A stretch of DNA of 64,000 nt from Rhodoferax sp. (GTDB taxonomy: Bacteria > Pseudomonadota > Gammaproteobacteria > Burkholderiales > Burkholderiaceae_C): the NCBI RefSeq assembly GCF_030653815.1, contig NZ_JAURYQ010000015.1:62001-126000 (forward strand), written 5' to 3'. A program made the translations under genes and the position numbers. Shown piece by piece: positions 49,060-58,660 of this stretch; the stretch's first letter is position 1, and every line of letters starts with the position of its first letter. The notes below the pieces were generated by a model. The model did not search any database. It was given only the letters and a program-made list of their open reading frames with translations, and was not told the origin of the DNA.

Positions 49060-49899
49060 ATGACTCCCCAAGACTACGTCCAGCAAAAAGCCGCCGCCTC
49101 GGGCAGCAGTTTTTATTACGCTTTTTTATTTTTGCCGCCGCCCAAGCGCGCCGCCATCACGGCTTTTTATGCCTTTTGCCGCGAAGTGGACGACGTGGTG
49201 GACGACATGGTCGACCCCGGCGTGGCCGCCACCAAGCTGCAATGGTGGCGCGCCGAAGTGGCCAAGGCTTTTGCCGGCACGCCCAGCCACCCGGTGCTGC
49301 AGGCCTTGATGCCACTGGCAGCCGATTATCAAATTGAGCAGCGCCACTTGCAGGCCATCATCGACGGCTGTCAGATGGACCTGAACCAGACCCGCTACCT
49401 GGACTACGCCGGCCTGCAAAGCTACTGCCACCTGGTCGCCGGCGTGGTGGGCGAGGTGGCGGCACAGATTTTTGGCCAGACCGATGCGCAAACCACCGAC
49501 TACGCGCACGCCTTGGGGCAGGCGCTGCAGCTCACCAACATCCTCCGTGACGTCGGTGAAGACGCCCGGCGCGGGCGCATTTACCTGCCCGTCAACGACT
49601 TGAAGCAGTTTGGCGTCACAGCCCAGGAAATCCTGGACGGCACCTATTCCGATCGCTTCACCGCGCTGATGCGCTTTGAGGCCCAGCGCGCCCAAGGACT
49701 GTACGACCAGGCGCTGGCGCTGTTGCCCGCCGCCGACTACCGCGCGCAAAAGCCGGGTTTGATGATGGCCAGCATTTACCGCGCGCTGCTGCGCGAGATC
49801 GAGCGCGACAACTTTGCCGTGCTGCACCAGCGCATCAGTCTGACGCCGCTGCGCAAGCTCTGGTTGGCCTGGAAAGTGCAGGCGCTGGGCCGGCTGTGA
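49060..49899 (+). CDS. hpnD: Presqualene diphosphate synthase HpnD
   Basis: A 279-residue prenyl transferase that joins two farnesyl diphosphates into presqualene diphosphate. It starts MTPQDYVQQKAAASGSSFYYAF, with the FYYAF stretch usual for HpnD. Its aspartate motifs are CREVDDVVDDMVD and NILRDVGEDARRGRIYLP. It follows hpnC by 44 bp and overlaps hpnE by 4 bp (GTGA). Confidence 0.93.
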   Translation: MTPQDYVQQKAAASGSSFYYAFLFLPPPKRAAITAFYAFCREVDDVVDDMVDPGVAATKLQWWRAEVAKAFAGTPSHPVLQALMPLAADYQIEQRHLQAIIDGCQMDLNQTRYLDYAGLQSYCHLVAGVVGEVAAQIFGQTDAQTTDYAHALGQALQLTNILRDVGEDARRGRIYLPVNDLKQFGVTAQEILDGTYSDRFTALMRFEAQRAQGLYDQALALLPAADYRAQKPGLMMASIYRALLREIERDNFAVLHQRISLTPLRKLWLAWKVQALGRL

Positions 49900-51191
49900 A
49901 AGTTGCCATCATCGGCGCCGGTTGGGCCGGCATGGCAGCCGCCGTCAAGGCCACCGAGGCCGGGCACCAGGTCACCATTTTCGAATCCACACAGGCCTTG
50001 GGCGGCCGCGCCAGAGCCTTGTCCCGCAGCCCTGCGCTGGTGCTGCCGAACGGCGCACCTGCACCGCTGGACAACGGCCAGCACATCCTGATCGGGGCCT
50101 ATACCGAAACCCTGCAACTGATGCGGCTGGTGGGTCTCTCGCCCGAAGCCGCCCTGCTCGACATGCCCATGACGCTGCAGTTCCCCGACGGCCTGGGCCT
50201 GGCATTTGCCAACTTGCCGACACCACTGGACGCGCTGGTCGGCATCCTGCAAGCCCGTGGCTGGTCACTGGCCGACAAATGGGCCCTGCTGAGCGCGGCG
50301 CTAGGCTGGAAACTGAAGGGATTTCGCTGCGAGGACAGCCTGTCCGTGGCTGGGCTCTGCCTGGGTCTCACGCCCAGAGTCAAGACCGAGCTGATCGAGC
50401 CGCTGTGTGTGTCGGCACTCAACACACTGCCCGAACAAGCCAGCGGCCAGGTGTTTTTGCGCGTCCTGCAAGATGCCCTGTTGGGAGTGCCAGGCGGCTC
50501 GCATCTGCTGCTGCCAAAGGTCGACTTGAGCGCATTGTTCCCTGACGCCGCCGCAAGCTGGGTGCTGGCGCGTGGCGGCCTGCTCAAGCTGGGCCAACGG
50601 GTGGCGTCGCTCGCCACCCATGGCCAGCGCTGGCTGGTCCAGAGCGAGCTGTTTGACGCGGTGCTTCTCGCCACCTCGGCGCACCATGCCGCGCAGATCA
50701 TCCATGCCAGCGGCCTGGATGCACCCCCATTCACCGCAGCGGGCGTGCAGCATTGGGTGGAGACCACCCAAGCGCTGCAGCACGAAGCCATTGCCACGGT
50801 CTATGCCTGGGCACCGCAAGCCAGCTTGCCGCTGGCCATGCTGGCCCTGCGCAGCAGCGCACAGCATCCGGCCCAGTTTGTTTTCGACCGCGCACAGCTG
50901 GGCGGTCCGGTCGGGCTGCTGGCCTTTGTGGTCAGCGCCGCCCAGGGCGAGCGTGCCACGCTGCAAGCCCAGGTGCTGGCGCAGGCGCGGGCGCAGCTTG
51001 GCCTGGACTTGGAAGCGGTACAAACAGTGGTGGAAAAACGCGCCACCTTTGCCTGCACTCCGGGCCTGCAGCGCCCGCCAAGCACCATTGCCCCGGGCCT
51101 GCTGGCCTGCGGCGACCATGTGGCCGGACCCTACCCCGCGACGCTGGAAGGTGCCGTGCGCAGCGGCGCCGCAGCGGTGGCTTTGCTGTGA
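49896..51191 (+). CDS. hpnE: Hydroxysqualene dehydroxylase HpnE
   Basis: A 431-residue FAD-dependent enzyme of the amine-oxidase/phytoene-desaturase fold that reduces hydroxysqualene to squalene. The FAD-binding motif GAGWAGMAAAVKATEAGHQV lies at residues 7-26, followed by FESTQALGGRARAL. The C-terminal CGDHVAGPYPATLEGAVRSG closes the FAD site. Translation starts at GTG within the hpnD stop. With hpnCD it completes squalene synthesis; no squalene-hopene cyclase gene is in the window. Confidence 0.92.
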   Translation: MKVAIIGAGWAGMAAAVKATEAGHQVTIFESTQALGGRARALSRSPALVLPNGAPAPLDNGQHILIGAYTETLQLMRLVGLSPEAALLDMPMTLQFPDGLGLAFANLPTPLDALVGILQARGWSLADKWALLSAALGWKLKGFRCEDSLSVAGLCLGLTPRVKTELIEPLCVSALNTLPEQASGQVFLRVLQDALLGVPGGSHLLLPKVDLSALFPDAAASWVLARGGLLKLGQRVASLATHGQRWLVQSELFDAVLLATSAHHAAQIIHASGLDAPPFTAAGVQHWVETTQALQHEAIATVYAWAPQASLPLAMLALRSSAQHPAQFVFDRAQLGGPVGLLAFVVSAAQGERATLQAQVLAQARAQLGLDLEAVQTVVEKRATFACTPGLQRPPSTIAPGLLACGDHVAGPYPATLEGAVRSGAAAVALL

Positions 51192-51248
51192 CATGGACAA
51201 AACCCTGCAAGACCCTGAAAAAACATCCGACTCAACGAAAATAGCTTC

Positions 51249-52355
51249 ATGACCTTACTCACCTCCCCCTTCGCCAAAGAGCCGCCGTTTCAACATGGCC
51301 AAACCCCGCGCACTGCCGTGCTGTACTGCAATCTGGGCACGCCCGACTCCCCCGGCACCCCTGACGTGCGGCGTTTTTTGAGCGAATTCCTGGGAGACCC
51401 ACGCGTGGTCGAAGTGCCGCGCCTGCTCTGGCTGTTGATCCTGCACGGCATCATTCTGCGCTTTCGACCCGCCAAGTCGGGCGCCAAATACGCCAGCATC
51501 TGGTTGCCCGAGGGCTCGCCGCTGAAGATCTGGACCGAAAAACAAGCCAAGATGCTGCAAGGCTGGCTGGCCCAGCGCGGCCACGACGTGCAGGTGCGCT
51601 ACGCCATGCGCTATGGCAGCACCTCGATTGCCTCGCAGCTTGATGCGCTGAAAGCCGCAGGCACCACCCGCGTGCTGATCCTGCCGGCCTACCCGCAGTA
51701 TTCGGCCACCACCACGGCCAGCCTGTTCGATGCGGTGTACCACTGGGCCGGCAAGGTGCGCAACATTCCGGAGCTGCGCTTCATCAACCACTACCACGAT
51801 GACCCGCGCTACATTGCGGCGCTGGCCGGCCGGGTCAGGCACCACTGGCAGGTCAACGGCCGCCCCGATGTGCTGCTGATGAGCTTTCACGGCGTGCCCG
51901 AGCGCACGCTGCACCTGGGCGACCCCTACCACTGCGAATGCTTCAAAACGGCGCGTCTGCTGGCCGAGCAGCTGGGGCTGACCCAAGCGCAGTACAAGGT
52001 GAGTTTTCAATCGCGCCTGGGGCGTGCCAAATGGCTGGAACCCTACACCGAGCCGACCCTGATCGAGATGGGCAAAGCCGGGGTCCAACGGGTTGATGTG
52101 GTGTGCCCGGCCTTCACCAGCGACTGCCTGGAAACGCTGGAGGAAATCAACATGGAGGCGCGCGAAACTTTTCTGCATGCCGGGGGCAAGGAGTTTCATT
52201 ACATCCCCTGCCTCAACGACGACCCGACCTGGATCACCGCGCTGTGCGACATCACCCAGCAGCATCTGCAAGGCTGGCCCACCCAGGCCGTGCCCGATGC
52301 CGCTGCCTTGGCGGCCTCCCGGGCGGCCGCGCTGGCGCTGGGCGCAAAGCAGTAA
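51249..52355 (+). CDS. hemH: Ferrochelatase HemH
   Basis: A 368-residue enzyme that inserts Fe2+ into protoporphyrin IX, the last step of haem synthesis. Catalytic His214 lies in MSFHGVPERT and the glutamates of SDCLETLEEI near 290-297 complete the active site. The N-terminal VLYCNLGTPDSPGTPDVRRF motif and the LPAYPQYSATTTAS loop are typical. It follows hpnE by 57 bp. The many cytochromes in this window fit a cell with high haem demand, although no shared control is visible. Confidence 0.96.
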   Translation: MTLLTSPFAKEPPFQHGQTPRTAVLYCNLGTPDSPGTPDVRRFLSEFLGDPRVVEVPRLLWLLILHGIILRFRPAKSGAKYASIWLPEGSPLKIWTEKQAKMLQGWLAQRGHDVQVRYAMRYGSTSIASQLDALKAAGTTRVLILPAYPQYSATTTASLFDAVYHWAGKVRNIPELRFINHYHDDPRYIAALAGRVRHHWQVNGRPDVLLMSFHGVPERTLHLGDPYHCECFKTARLLAEQLGLTQAQYKVSFQSRLGRAKWLEPYTEPTLIEMGKAGVQRVDVVCPAFTSDCLETLEEINMEARETFLHAGGKEFHYIPCLNDDPTWITALCDITQQHLQGWPTQAVPDAAALAASRAAALALGAKQ

Positions 52356-52432
52356 AATCAAGCGTGCAGAGACGCGCACTTTCGTGTTTAATATGAAACA
52401 ACTCCGAGCGTTCCCATCTGGACCCAAACTGC

Positions 52433-53536
52433 ATGGATGACCCGACCCGCCCGACCCTGCTGATTGTTGACGACGCACCAGAAAACCTGTTTGTGCTGAG
52501 TGAGTTGCTGCAGCCGTATTACCGGGTGTTGGCCGCCAACAATGGCGAACGTGGCCTGCAAGTGGCCAGCAGCATACCCCACCCCGACCTGATTTTGCTG
52601 GACGTCATGATGCCCGGCATGAATGGCTACCAGGTGATGCAGGCACTCCAGGCCGACCCGCAGAGCGCTGACATTCCGGTGATTCTCCTGACCGCGCTGT
52701 CCAGCCCGCGCGAAGAAGAGCGGGGCTTAAGCCTGGGTGCGGTGGACTACATCACCAAACCGATGACGCCGGCCATTGTGTTGGCCCGGGTGCGCACCCA
52801 GTTGCTGGCCAAACAGGCCCGCGACTGGCTCAAGGACCAGAATGCCGCCCTGGAGGCTGAGGTGGCCCGGCGCATGTTTGAAAATGACCTGACCCAGCAG
52901 GTCAGCATCCGCGCCCTGGCGCACCTGGCTGAAACGCGCGACCCCGAAACCGGCAAGCACCTGGCGCGCACCCAGGGCTACATGGCACTGCTGGCCGACG
53001 TGCTCAAGGAGCATCCGCGCTTTCAGCCCACCCTGACACCCCGCTTCATCAGCCTGCTGACCCGCTCGGCGCCGATGCACGACATCGGCAAGGTCGGCAT
53101 TCCCGACCATATTCTGAACAAACCCGGCAAGCTCACGGCGCCTGAGTGGGCCATCATGCAAACCCACGCCAAATTGGGCAGCGACGCCATTGAGCTGGCC
53201 GAGCAGGACATCGAAAAACCGCTCGAATTCCTGACCCTGGCCAAAGAAATTGCCCACTGGCACCATGAAAAGTGGGACGGCACCGGCTACCCCGACCAAC
53301 TGGCGGGCGATGCGATTCCCGTCGCGGCGCGCCTGATGGCCATTGCCGATGTATTCGACGCCCTGATTTCGGTGCGGGTCTACAAACCGGCGTTTTCCTT
53401 TGAAGCCGCACAGGCGCTGATGGCCGAGCAGCGGGGCCGGCATTTCGACCCTGACATTGCAGACGCCTTTCTGGGCCATTTTGACGCCTTCGTTGCCATT
53501 GCCATGCAGCACCGGGATGATCCCGTCACCGCCTGA
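52433..53536 (+). CDS. Response regulator with HD-GYP cyclic-di-GMP phosphodiesterase domain
   Basis: A 367-residue two-domain protein. The receiver domain (1-120) has the acid pocket DD13-14, phospho-acceptor Asp57 (LLDVMMPG) and Lys109. An HD-GYP domain (about 150-360) follows, with HDIGKVGIPD at 216-225 and HHEKWDGTGYP at 277-287, the motifs of an active cyclic-di-GMP hydrolase. It lies 29 bp upstream of a hybrid histidine kinase, which is the likely phosphate source. Confidence 0.93.
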   Translation: MDDPTRPTLLIVDDAPENLFVLSELLQPYYRVLAANNGERGLQVASSIPHPDLILLDVMMPGMNGYQVMQALQADPQSADIPVILLTALSSPREEERGLSLGAVDYITKPMTPAIVLARVRTQLLAKQARDWLKDQNAALEAEVARRMFENDLTQQVSIRALAHLAETRDPETGKHLARTQGYMALLADVLKEHPRFQPTLTPRFISLLTRSAPMHDIGKVGIPDHILNKPGKLTAPEWAIMQTHAKLGSDAIELAEQDIEKPLEFLTLAKEIAHWHHEKWDGTGYPDQLAGDAIPVAARLMAIADVFDALISVRVYKPAFSFEAAQALMAEQRGRHFDPDIADAFLGHFDAFVAIAMQHRDDPVTA

Positions 53537-53565
53537 ACACAGTCACCGCTTCCCTGCCTGACGCC

Positions 53566-56500
53566 ATGAAGCCTGCTGAGTCACCCCAAAGCCGCTTCGC
53601 GCTCACACCCAAGCATGTGGCGCTCAAAATTGCCTTGGGCTACGCCGCTTTTGCGGCCCTGTGGATCATCTTTTCTGACCAGCTGCTGGGCTGGCTGGTG
53701 CGGGACCCAGCGGAGCTCGTCAAGTTCAGCATCTACAAGGGCGGCTTGTTTGTGCTGGTCACAACCGTCTGGCTGTTCGGCTTGAGCCGGCGCTGGCTGC
53801 AGCAGGCCTCGGCCGCCCTGTTGCGCGAACAAGACACCCTCACGCAATTTGCGCGGCGCACGCAGGCGCTGCTCGACCTGCCCGCTGCCGCGGAAACCAT
53901 GGACGAGCGCAGCTTCATGCAGCATGGCCTGGAAGCGGCCGAACAACTCACAGGCAGTCAGATCGGCTTCATCCACTTCGTCAACGAAAACCAGGAAAGC
54001 ATTGAACTGGTGACCTGGTCCAGCGACACGCTGGCGCATTACTGCACGGCCGCATTTGACAGCCACTACCCCATCAGCCAGGCCGGCATCTGGGCCGACG
54101 CGCTTCGCCAAAAAAAGACGGTGGTGTTCAACGACTACGCCCATGCTGCTGACAAGCACGGTCTGCCGGAGGGCCACGCGCGCCTGGACCGGCTGATCAG
54201 CGTGCCCGTGCTGGAGGGCGGTCTGGTGCGCATGATGGTCGGTGTCGGCAACAAGCCAACGTTTTACACCGACGCCGACGCCGAGACCGTGCGCCTGATG
54301 GCCGAGGCCATCTGGCGCATCGTGCGCCAGCGCCGTGCCGAGGTCGCCCTGAAAAGCAGCCAGTCGCTCTACAAAACCCTGTACAACAGCAATCCCTTCC
54401 CGATCTGGGTGTTCGACCTGGAAACACTGGCTTTTCTGTCGGTCAACGACGCCGCCGTTGCGCACTATGGCTACAGTCACGACGAATTCATGGCGATGAC
54501 GCTGAAAGATATCCGGCCGGCAGATGACGTTCCCAAGCTGCTGGACGTTTTGGCCACCACCACCAACGTGACCTACCAGACCGGCATCTTCCGGCACCTG
54601 CACAAGAACGGCCAGGTGATGCTGGTTGAGATTTCCGCCTTACCGATCACCTTTGCGCAGCGACCCGCCAAAATGGCCTTGATCCAGGATGTGACGGCAC
54701 GCGAAAAAAATCAGGATTATTTGCGCAAGCTGTCGCAAGCCGTGGCGCAAAGCCCCGAAAGCATCGTCATCACCAATCTGAACGCCGAGATTGAATACGT
54801 CAACGAGGCATTTGAGCGCACCACGGGTTACCTGGCGCACGAGGTGCTGGGCCACAACCCGCGCCTGCTGCATTCCGGCAACACCCCCAAGCGCACCTAC
54901 GACGACATGTGGGCCGCCATGCGCCAGGGCCTGATGTGGAAAGGCGAGTTTTACAACCGGCGCAAGGACGGCAGCGACTACATTGAATTCGCCATCATCA
55001 CGCCCTTGCGCCAGCCGGATGGCCGCATCAGCCATTACGTGGCGGTCAAGGAAGACATCACCGAGAAAAAGCACATCGGCATCGAACTGGACGGCTACCG
55101 CCACCACCTGGAAGAGTTGGTGGCGCAACGCACGCTGGAACTCACCACGGCGCGCCAGGAGGCGGAAGCGGCCAACCAGGCCAAGAGCGATTTTCTGTCC
55201 AACATGAGCCACGAAATCCGCACCCCCATGAACGCCATCATGGGCCTGAACCACCTGCTGCGCAATGACAGCGCCAGCCCGGCACAACTGGACAAGCTCA
55301 ACAAGATCGACAGCGCCTGCCGCCACCTGCTGGGCATCATCAACGATGTGCTGGACATCTCCAAGATTGAAGCCGGCAAGATCACGCTGGAGCAGCACCA
55401 GTTCCAGATTGCCGAGGTGGTCGGCAATGTGCAAACCCTGATTGAGCCCGACGCGCTGGCCAAGGGCCTGGCCTTGCATGTCAGCGGCAACGCCCTGGCC
55501 ATGTGGGTGCAGGCTGACGCCACGCGGCTGCGCCAGGCGCTGCTCAACCTGGTCAGCAATGCCGTCAAGTTCACGTCCGAGGGCAGCGTCAGCATCGATG
55601 TGTCACAGGTCGGCAAGGACAGTGACCAGGCCACCTTGCGCTTTGAAGTGACCGACACCGGGATTGGCATGGATGACGCGACCGTGCAGCGCCTGTTCCA
55701 GAATTTCGAGCAGGGCGATGCCTCCACCACCCGGCGTTATGGTGGTACCGGTTTGGGCTTGGCCATTACCCGCAGCCTGGCGCAACTCATGGGAGGTGAC
55801 GCCGGCGTGCGCAGCGTGCCGGGCCGGGGCAGCACGTTCTGGTTCACCGCCCGGGTCACGCTCAGCATCAGTCCGCAGCAGCCGCTCGCCCCGGCGCTGG
55901 CCACCGCTGCCGGACAAGAACTCCGGGCGCGACACAAGGGCCAACGCGTCTTGCTGGTGGACGACAACCGCACGAATCTGGAAGTAGCGCAAGAGTTGCT
56001 GCACCACGTTGGCCTGGAAGTGCACACCGCCAGCGACGGCGAACAGGCACTGGCCCGGGTGTGCGAATCGGGCGAGACCTACGACCTGGTGCTGATGGAC
56101 CTGCAGATGCCGCGCATGAACGGTATTGCGGCCACCCGTGCCCTGCGCGCCCTGCCACTGGGGCAAACCCTGCCCATCATTGCGCTCTCCGGCAGCGCCC
56201 TGGCACCCGACCGCCTGGCCGCCAGTGCGGCAGGCATGAACGACTTTGTCTCCAAGCCAATCGAGCCCGAGATCCTGTACGCCAAACTGCTGGCGTGGTT
56301 GCCGCAGCCGCACGGCACCCCTGACAGCGCCACCCCGCCGGACGCCGCTGCCGTGGCGCCCGGCGAGCCTGCAGTGCCGCAAGCCATGCCCGATGCCACT
56401 CTGGTGCGCCAGGTGCTGACGCAGCTGGAAGACCTGCTGCGCCACAGTGACGCGGCCGCGCTCCATCTGTTCCAGCAACACAGCGCCGCACTGGCGCTGG

Positions 56501-56622
56501 TGCTGGGCGAGGACCACCCCAGGCTGGCCAGTCAGATCCAGCAGTTCGCCTTTGATGAAGCCTGCCAGACCCTGCGGCAGTGTCAGCCTCAGGTCGAACA
56601 ACACCCCCCGGCGATGATGTAG
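53566..56622 (+). CDS. Hybrid histidine kinase (TM-GAF-PAS-PAS-HisKA-HATPase-REC)
   Basis: A 1018-residue sensor kinase. Two helices lie near residues 20-40 and 50-70, so there is almost no periplasmic part. A GAF-like domain (about 100-265), two PAS domains (about 270-395 and 400-525), the HisKA domain with phospho-histidine His549 (MSHEIRTPMNA), the ATPase (GGTGLGLAITRSL) and a receiver with Asp845 follow. After the receiver come about 110 residues rich in Ala/Pro and then helical, with no clear Hpt histidine motif. Sensing is probably of a cytoplasmic or membrane signal. It ends one base from the convergent tctA stop. Confidence 0.92.
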   Translation: MKPAESPQSRFALTPKHVALKIALGYAAFAALWIIFSDQLLGWLVRDPAELVKFSIYKGGLFVLVTTVWLFGLSRRWLQQASAALLREQDTLTQFARRTQALLDLPAAAETMDERSFMQHGLEAAEQLTGSQIGFIHFVNENQESIELVTWSSDTLAHYCTAAFDSHYPISQAGIWADALRQKKTVVFNDYAHAADKHGLPEGHARLDRLISVPVLEGGLVRMMVGVGNKPTFYTDADAETVRLMAEAIWRIVRQRRAEVALKSSQSLYKTLYNSNPFPIWVFDLETLAFLSVNDAAVAHYGYSHDEFMAMTLKDIRPADDVPKLLDVLATTTNVTYQTGIFRHLHKNGQVMLVEISALPITFAQRPAKMALIQDVTAREKNQDYLRKLSQAVAQSPESIVITNLNAEIEYVNEAFERTTGYLAHEVLGHNPRLLHSGNTPKRTYDDMWAAMRQGLMWKGEFYNRRKDGSDYIEFAIITPLRQPDGRISHYVAVKEDITEKKHIGIELDGYRHHLEELVAQRTLELTTARQEAEAANQAKSDFLSNMSHEIRTPMNAIMGLNHLLRNDSASPAQLDKLNKIDSACRHLLGIINDVLDISKIEAGKITLEQHQFQIAEVVGNVQTLIEPDALAKGLALHVSGNALAMWVQADATRLRQALLNLVSNAVKFTSEGSVSIDVSQVGKDSDQATLRFEVTDTGIGMDDATVQRLFQNFEQGDASTTRRYGGTGLGLAITRSLAQLMGGDAGVRSVPGRGSTFWFTARVTLSISPQQPLAPALATAAGQELRARHKGQRVLLVDDNRTNLEVAQELLHHVGLEVHTASDGEQALARVCESGETYDLVLMDLQMPRMNGIAATRALRALPLGQTLPIIALSGSALAPDRLAASAAGMNDFVSKPIEPEILYAKLLAWLPQPHGTPDSATPPDAAAVAPGEPAVPQAMPDATLVRQVLTQLEDLLRHSDAAALHLFQQHSAALALVLGEDHPRLASQIQQFAFDEACQTLRQCQPQVEQHPPAMM

Positions 56623-56623
56623 A

Positions 56624-58117
56624 TCAAGCGCGTTTTTTCAGCAAACGCGGCAGCACCATGATCAGCACGATGATGACCAGCAAGGCCAGCGACATCGGGC
56701 GCTGCACAAAAATCAGCGCGCTGCCCTCGCCAATCGAGATCGCATTGCGCATCTGGGCCTCCGCCAGCGGGCCCAGAATCATGCCCACCAGCACGGGTGC
56801 GGTCGGGAAGTTGAAGCGTCGCATCACCAGGCCGAGCAGGCCGATGCCGTAGAGCAGGAACAAGTCGAACGCGCTTTGCCGCATGCCGTAAGCGCCCACC
56901 GTGGCAAAAATCAGGATGCCTGCATAAAGCTGTGGTTTGGGCACCTTGAGCAGCTTGACCCACAGCCCGATCATCGGCAGGTTCAGCACCAGCAGCATCA
57001 CGTTGCCGATGTAGAGCGAGGCAATCAGCGCCCACACCAGGCCCGAGGCCGTGCTGAACAGCTGCGGCCCGGGCTGAATGCCGTAATTCTGGAACGCCCC
57101 CAGAATGATGGCGGTGGTGTTCGACGTGGGGATGCCCAGGGTCAGCAGCGGAATCAGCGCCGCCGTGACGGTGGCGTTGTTGGCGGCCTCGGGGCCGGCC
57201 ACGCCTTCAATCGCACCCTTGGTGCCAAATTCGGCCTGGTGCTCACCCTTGGCCAGCTTTTTCTCCAGGGCATAGCTCAAAAATGTCGGGATCTCGGTGC
57301 CGCCCGCGGGAATACAACCGAACGGCGCACCAATGGCGGTACCGCGCAGCCAGGCCGGCAAGGAACGGCGCCAGTCGCTCCAGGACATGCTGACGCGGCT
57401 CATGCGGTTCTCGGTCTCCACGGACTTGCCCTCGAACAGCACCGCGTGCATGGCTTCCGCCACGGCAAACAGGCCCACCGCCACCAGCACGATCTCGATG
57501 CCGTCGAGAAATTCGGGCACACCGCCGGTGTAACGCACCTGACCGGTGATCTGGTCCATGCCCACCAAGCCGGCCGCCAAACCGACAAACAGGGCGGTCA
57601 GGCCGCGCACCGTGCTCTGGCCCAACACCGCGCTCACGGTGGTGAAGGCCAACAGCATCAGCATGAAGTATTCAGGCGGCCCGAGTTTGACGGCAAATTC
57701 AGCCACTACCGGGGCAAACAGCGTGACGATCACCGTGGCAATGGTGCCGGCCACAAAGGAGCCAATGGCCGAGGTCGCCAGCGCGGCTCCGGCACGGCCG
57801 CTTTTGGCCATCTTGTTGCCTTCCATGGCGGTCACCATGGTGGCGGTCTCGCCAGGTGTGTTGAGCAAGATCGAGGTGGTGGAGCCGCCGTACATGGCGC
57901 CGTAATAAATGCCGGCAAAAAAGATCATCGAGGCCGTGGCTTCCACCTGCGTGGTGATCGGCAGCAGCATGGCCACTGCCGTGGCCGGACCAATGCCCGG
58001 CAACACCCCGACTGCCGTGCCCAGGGCGCAGCCTACCAAAGCCCATAACAGGTTCACCGGCGTGCCCGCCGTGGCGAAACCTTGCATCAGCAGGTTCCAG
58101 GTTTCCATCAGGTCCAT
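56624..58117 (-). CDS. tctA: Tripartite tricarboxylate transporter large permease TctA
   Basis: A 497-residue inner-membrane protein with about eleven to twelve helices. Family motifs are GCALGTAVGVLPGIGPATAVAMLLP near the N-terminus (about residues 26-50), then YGGSTTSILLNTPGE and later GIPTSNTTAIILGAF. It takes up a carboxylate such as citrate with sodium or protons, with TctB and the binding protein TctC. ATG 58117 overlaps the tctB stop as TAATG, so I prefer it over the upstream GTG. Confidence 0.94.
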   Translation of the reverse strand: MDLMETWNLLMQGFATAGTPVNLLWALVGCALGTAVGVLPGIGPATAVAMLLPITTQVEATASMIFFAGIYYGAMYGGSTTSILLNTPGETATMVTAMEGNKMAKSGRAGAALATSAIGSFVAGTIATVIVTLFAPVVAEFAVKLGPPEYFMLMLLAFTTVSAVLGQSTVRGLTALFVGLAAGLVGMDQITGQVRYTGGVPEFLDGIEIVLVAVGLFAVAEAMHAVLFEGKSVETENRMSRVSMSWSDWRRSLPAWLRGTAIGAPFGCIPAGGTEIPTFLSYALEKKLAKGEHQAEFGTKGAIEGVAGPEAANNATVTAALIPLLTLGIPTSNTTAIILGAFQNYGIQPGPQLFSTASGLVWALIASLYIGNVMLLVLNLPMIGLWVKLLKVPKPQLYAGILIFATVGAYGMRQSAFDLFLLYGIGLLGLVMRRFNFPTAPVLVGMILGPLAEAQMRNAISIGEGSALIFVQRPMSLALLVIIVLIMVLPRLLKKRA

Positions 58118-58635
58118 TACAACCACCCGCTTTCGGTCAAACCAGGCAGGTTGATGCCCAGGAACTTGGTGAACATCCAGTACACCGGCGCGGCAATCAG
58201 CAAGGCCACCACCGTGTCCATGAGCCAGCTGTTGGGGCCCGGTTTATCACTGCCCCGGGCGCTGCGCAAACCGCGCGCGGCCAGCACAAAACACAAGGCG
58301 CAACTCAGGATAAACCCGATGCGCGTGATCAAGGCGGCGTTGAGCAACATGCCTGCTGACATCCAGGCAAACCCCGCCCAATAGGGGTGCTCGCCACCAT
58401 GCTCGTCCATGTGCAGAAAACCGCCCCGGCGCGCCTTGCGAATCAGCACCACGCCGCAAATCCCCAGGGCGACCGCGACCACCCAGGGCAGAAAATTGGG
58501 GCCAACGCCGGCATAACCAGCATTGGCCGGAATGAACAGGGCACCCACCGCCAGCCCCAGGGCCAGCAGCAGCACGCCGACACCCACCAAAGCTTGCAAA
58601 TAGGGCGAGTGCTTGGCCAGGCCGCGTTGACGCAT
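58117..58635 (-). CDS. tctB: Tripartite tricarboxylate transporter small permease TctB
   Basis: A 172-residue membrane protein with four predicted helices (for example ALVGVGVLLLALGLAVGALF near the start). Small TctB subunits are poorly conserved in sequence but constant in position and topology, which is what supports the name. A GGAG site precedes the start at 58635, and the gene lies between tctC and tctA. Confidence 0.87.
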   Translation of the reverse strand: MRQRGLAKHSPYLQALVGVGVLLLALGLAVGALFIPANAGYAGVGPNFLPWVVAVALGICGVVLIRKARRGGFLHMDEHGGEHPYWAGFAWMSAGMLLNAALITRIGFILSCALCFVLAARGLRSARGSDKPGPNSWLMDTVVALLIAAPVYWMFTKFLGINLPGLTESGWL

Positions 58636-58660
58636 GGGTGAACTCCTGTGGGTCGCCGGA

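Noticed and set aside
51193..51252. 19-residue open frame between hpnE and hemH whose stop overlaps the hemH ATG
   Set aside because: It could couple translation to hemH, but no ribosome site precedes it and its composition is unremarkable.
56876..58048. 390-codon open frame on the plus strand across tctA
   Set aside because: Antisense to a well-supported permease; rich in His, Gln and Gly with no membrane segments or motifs.
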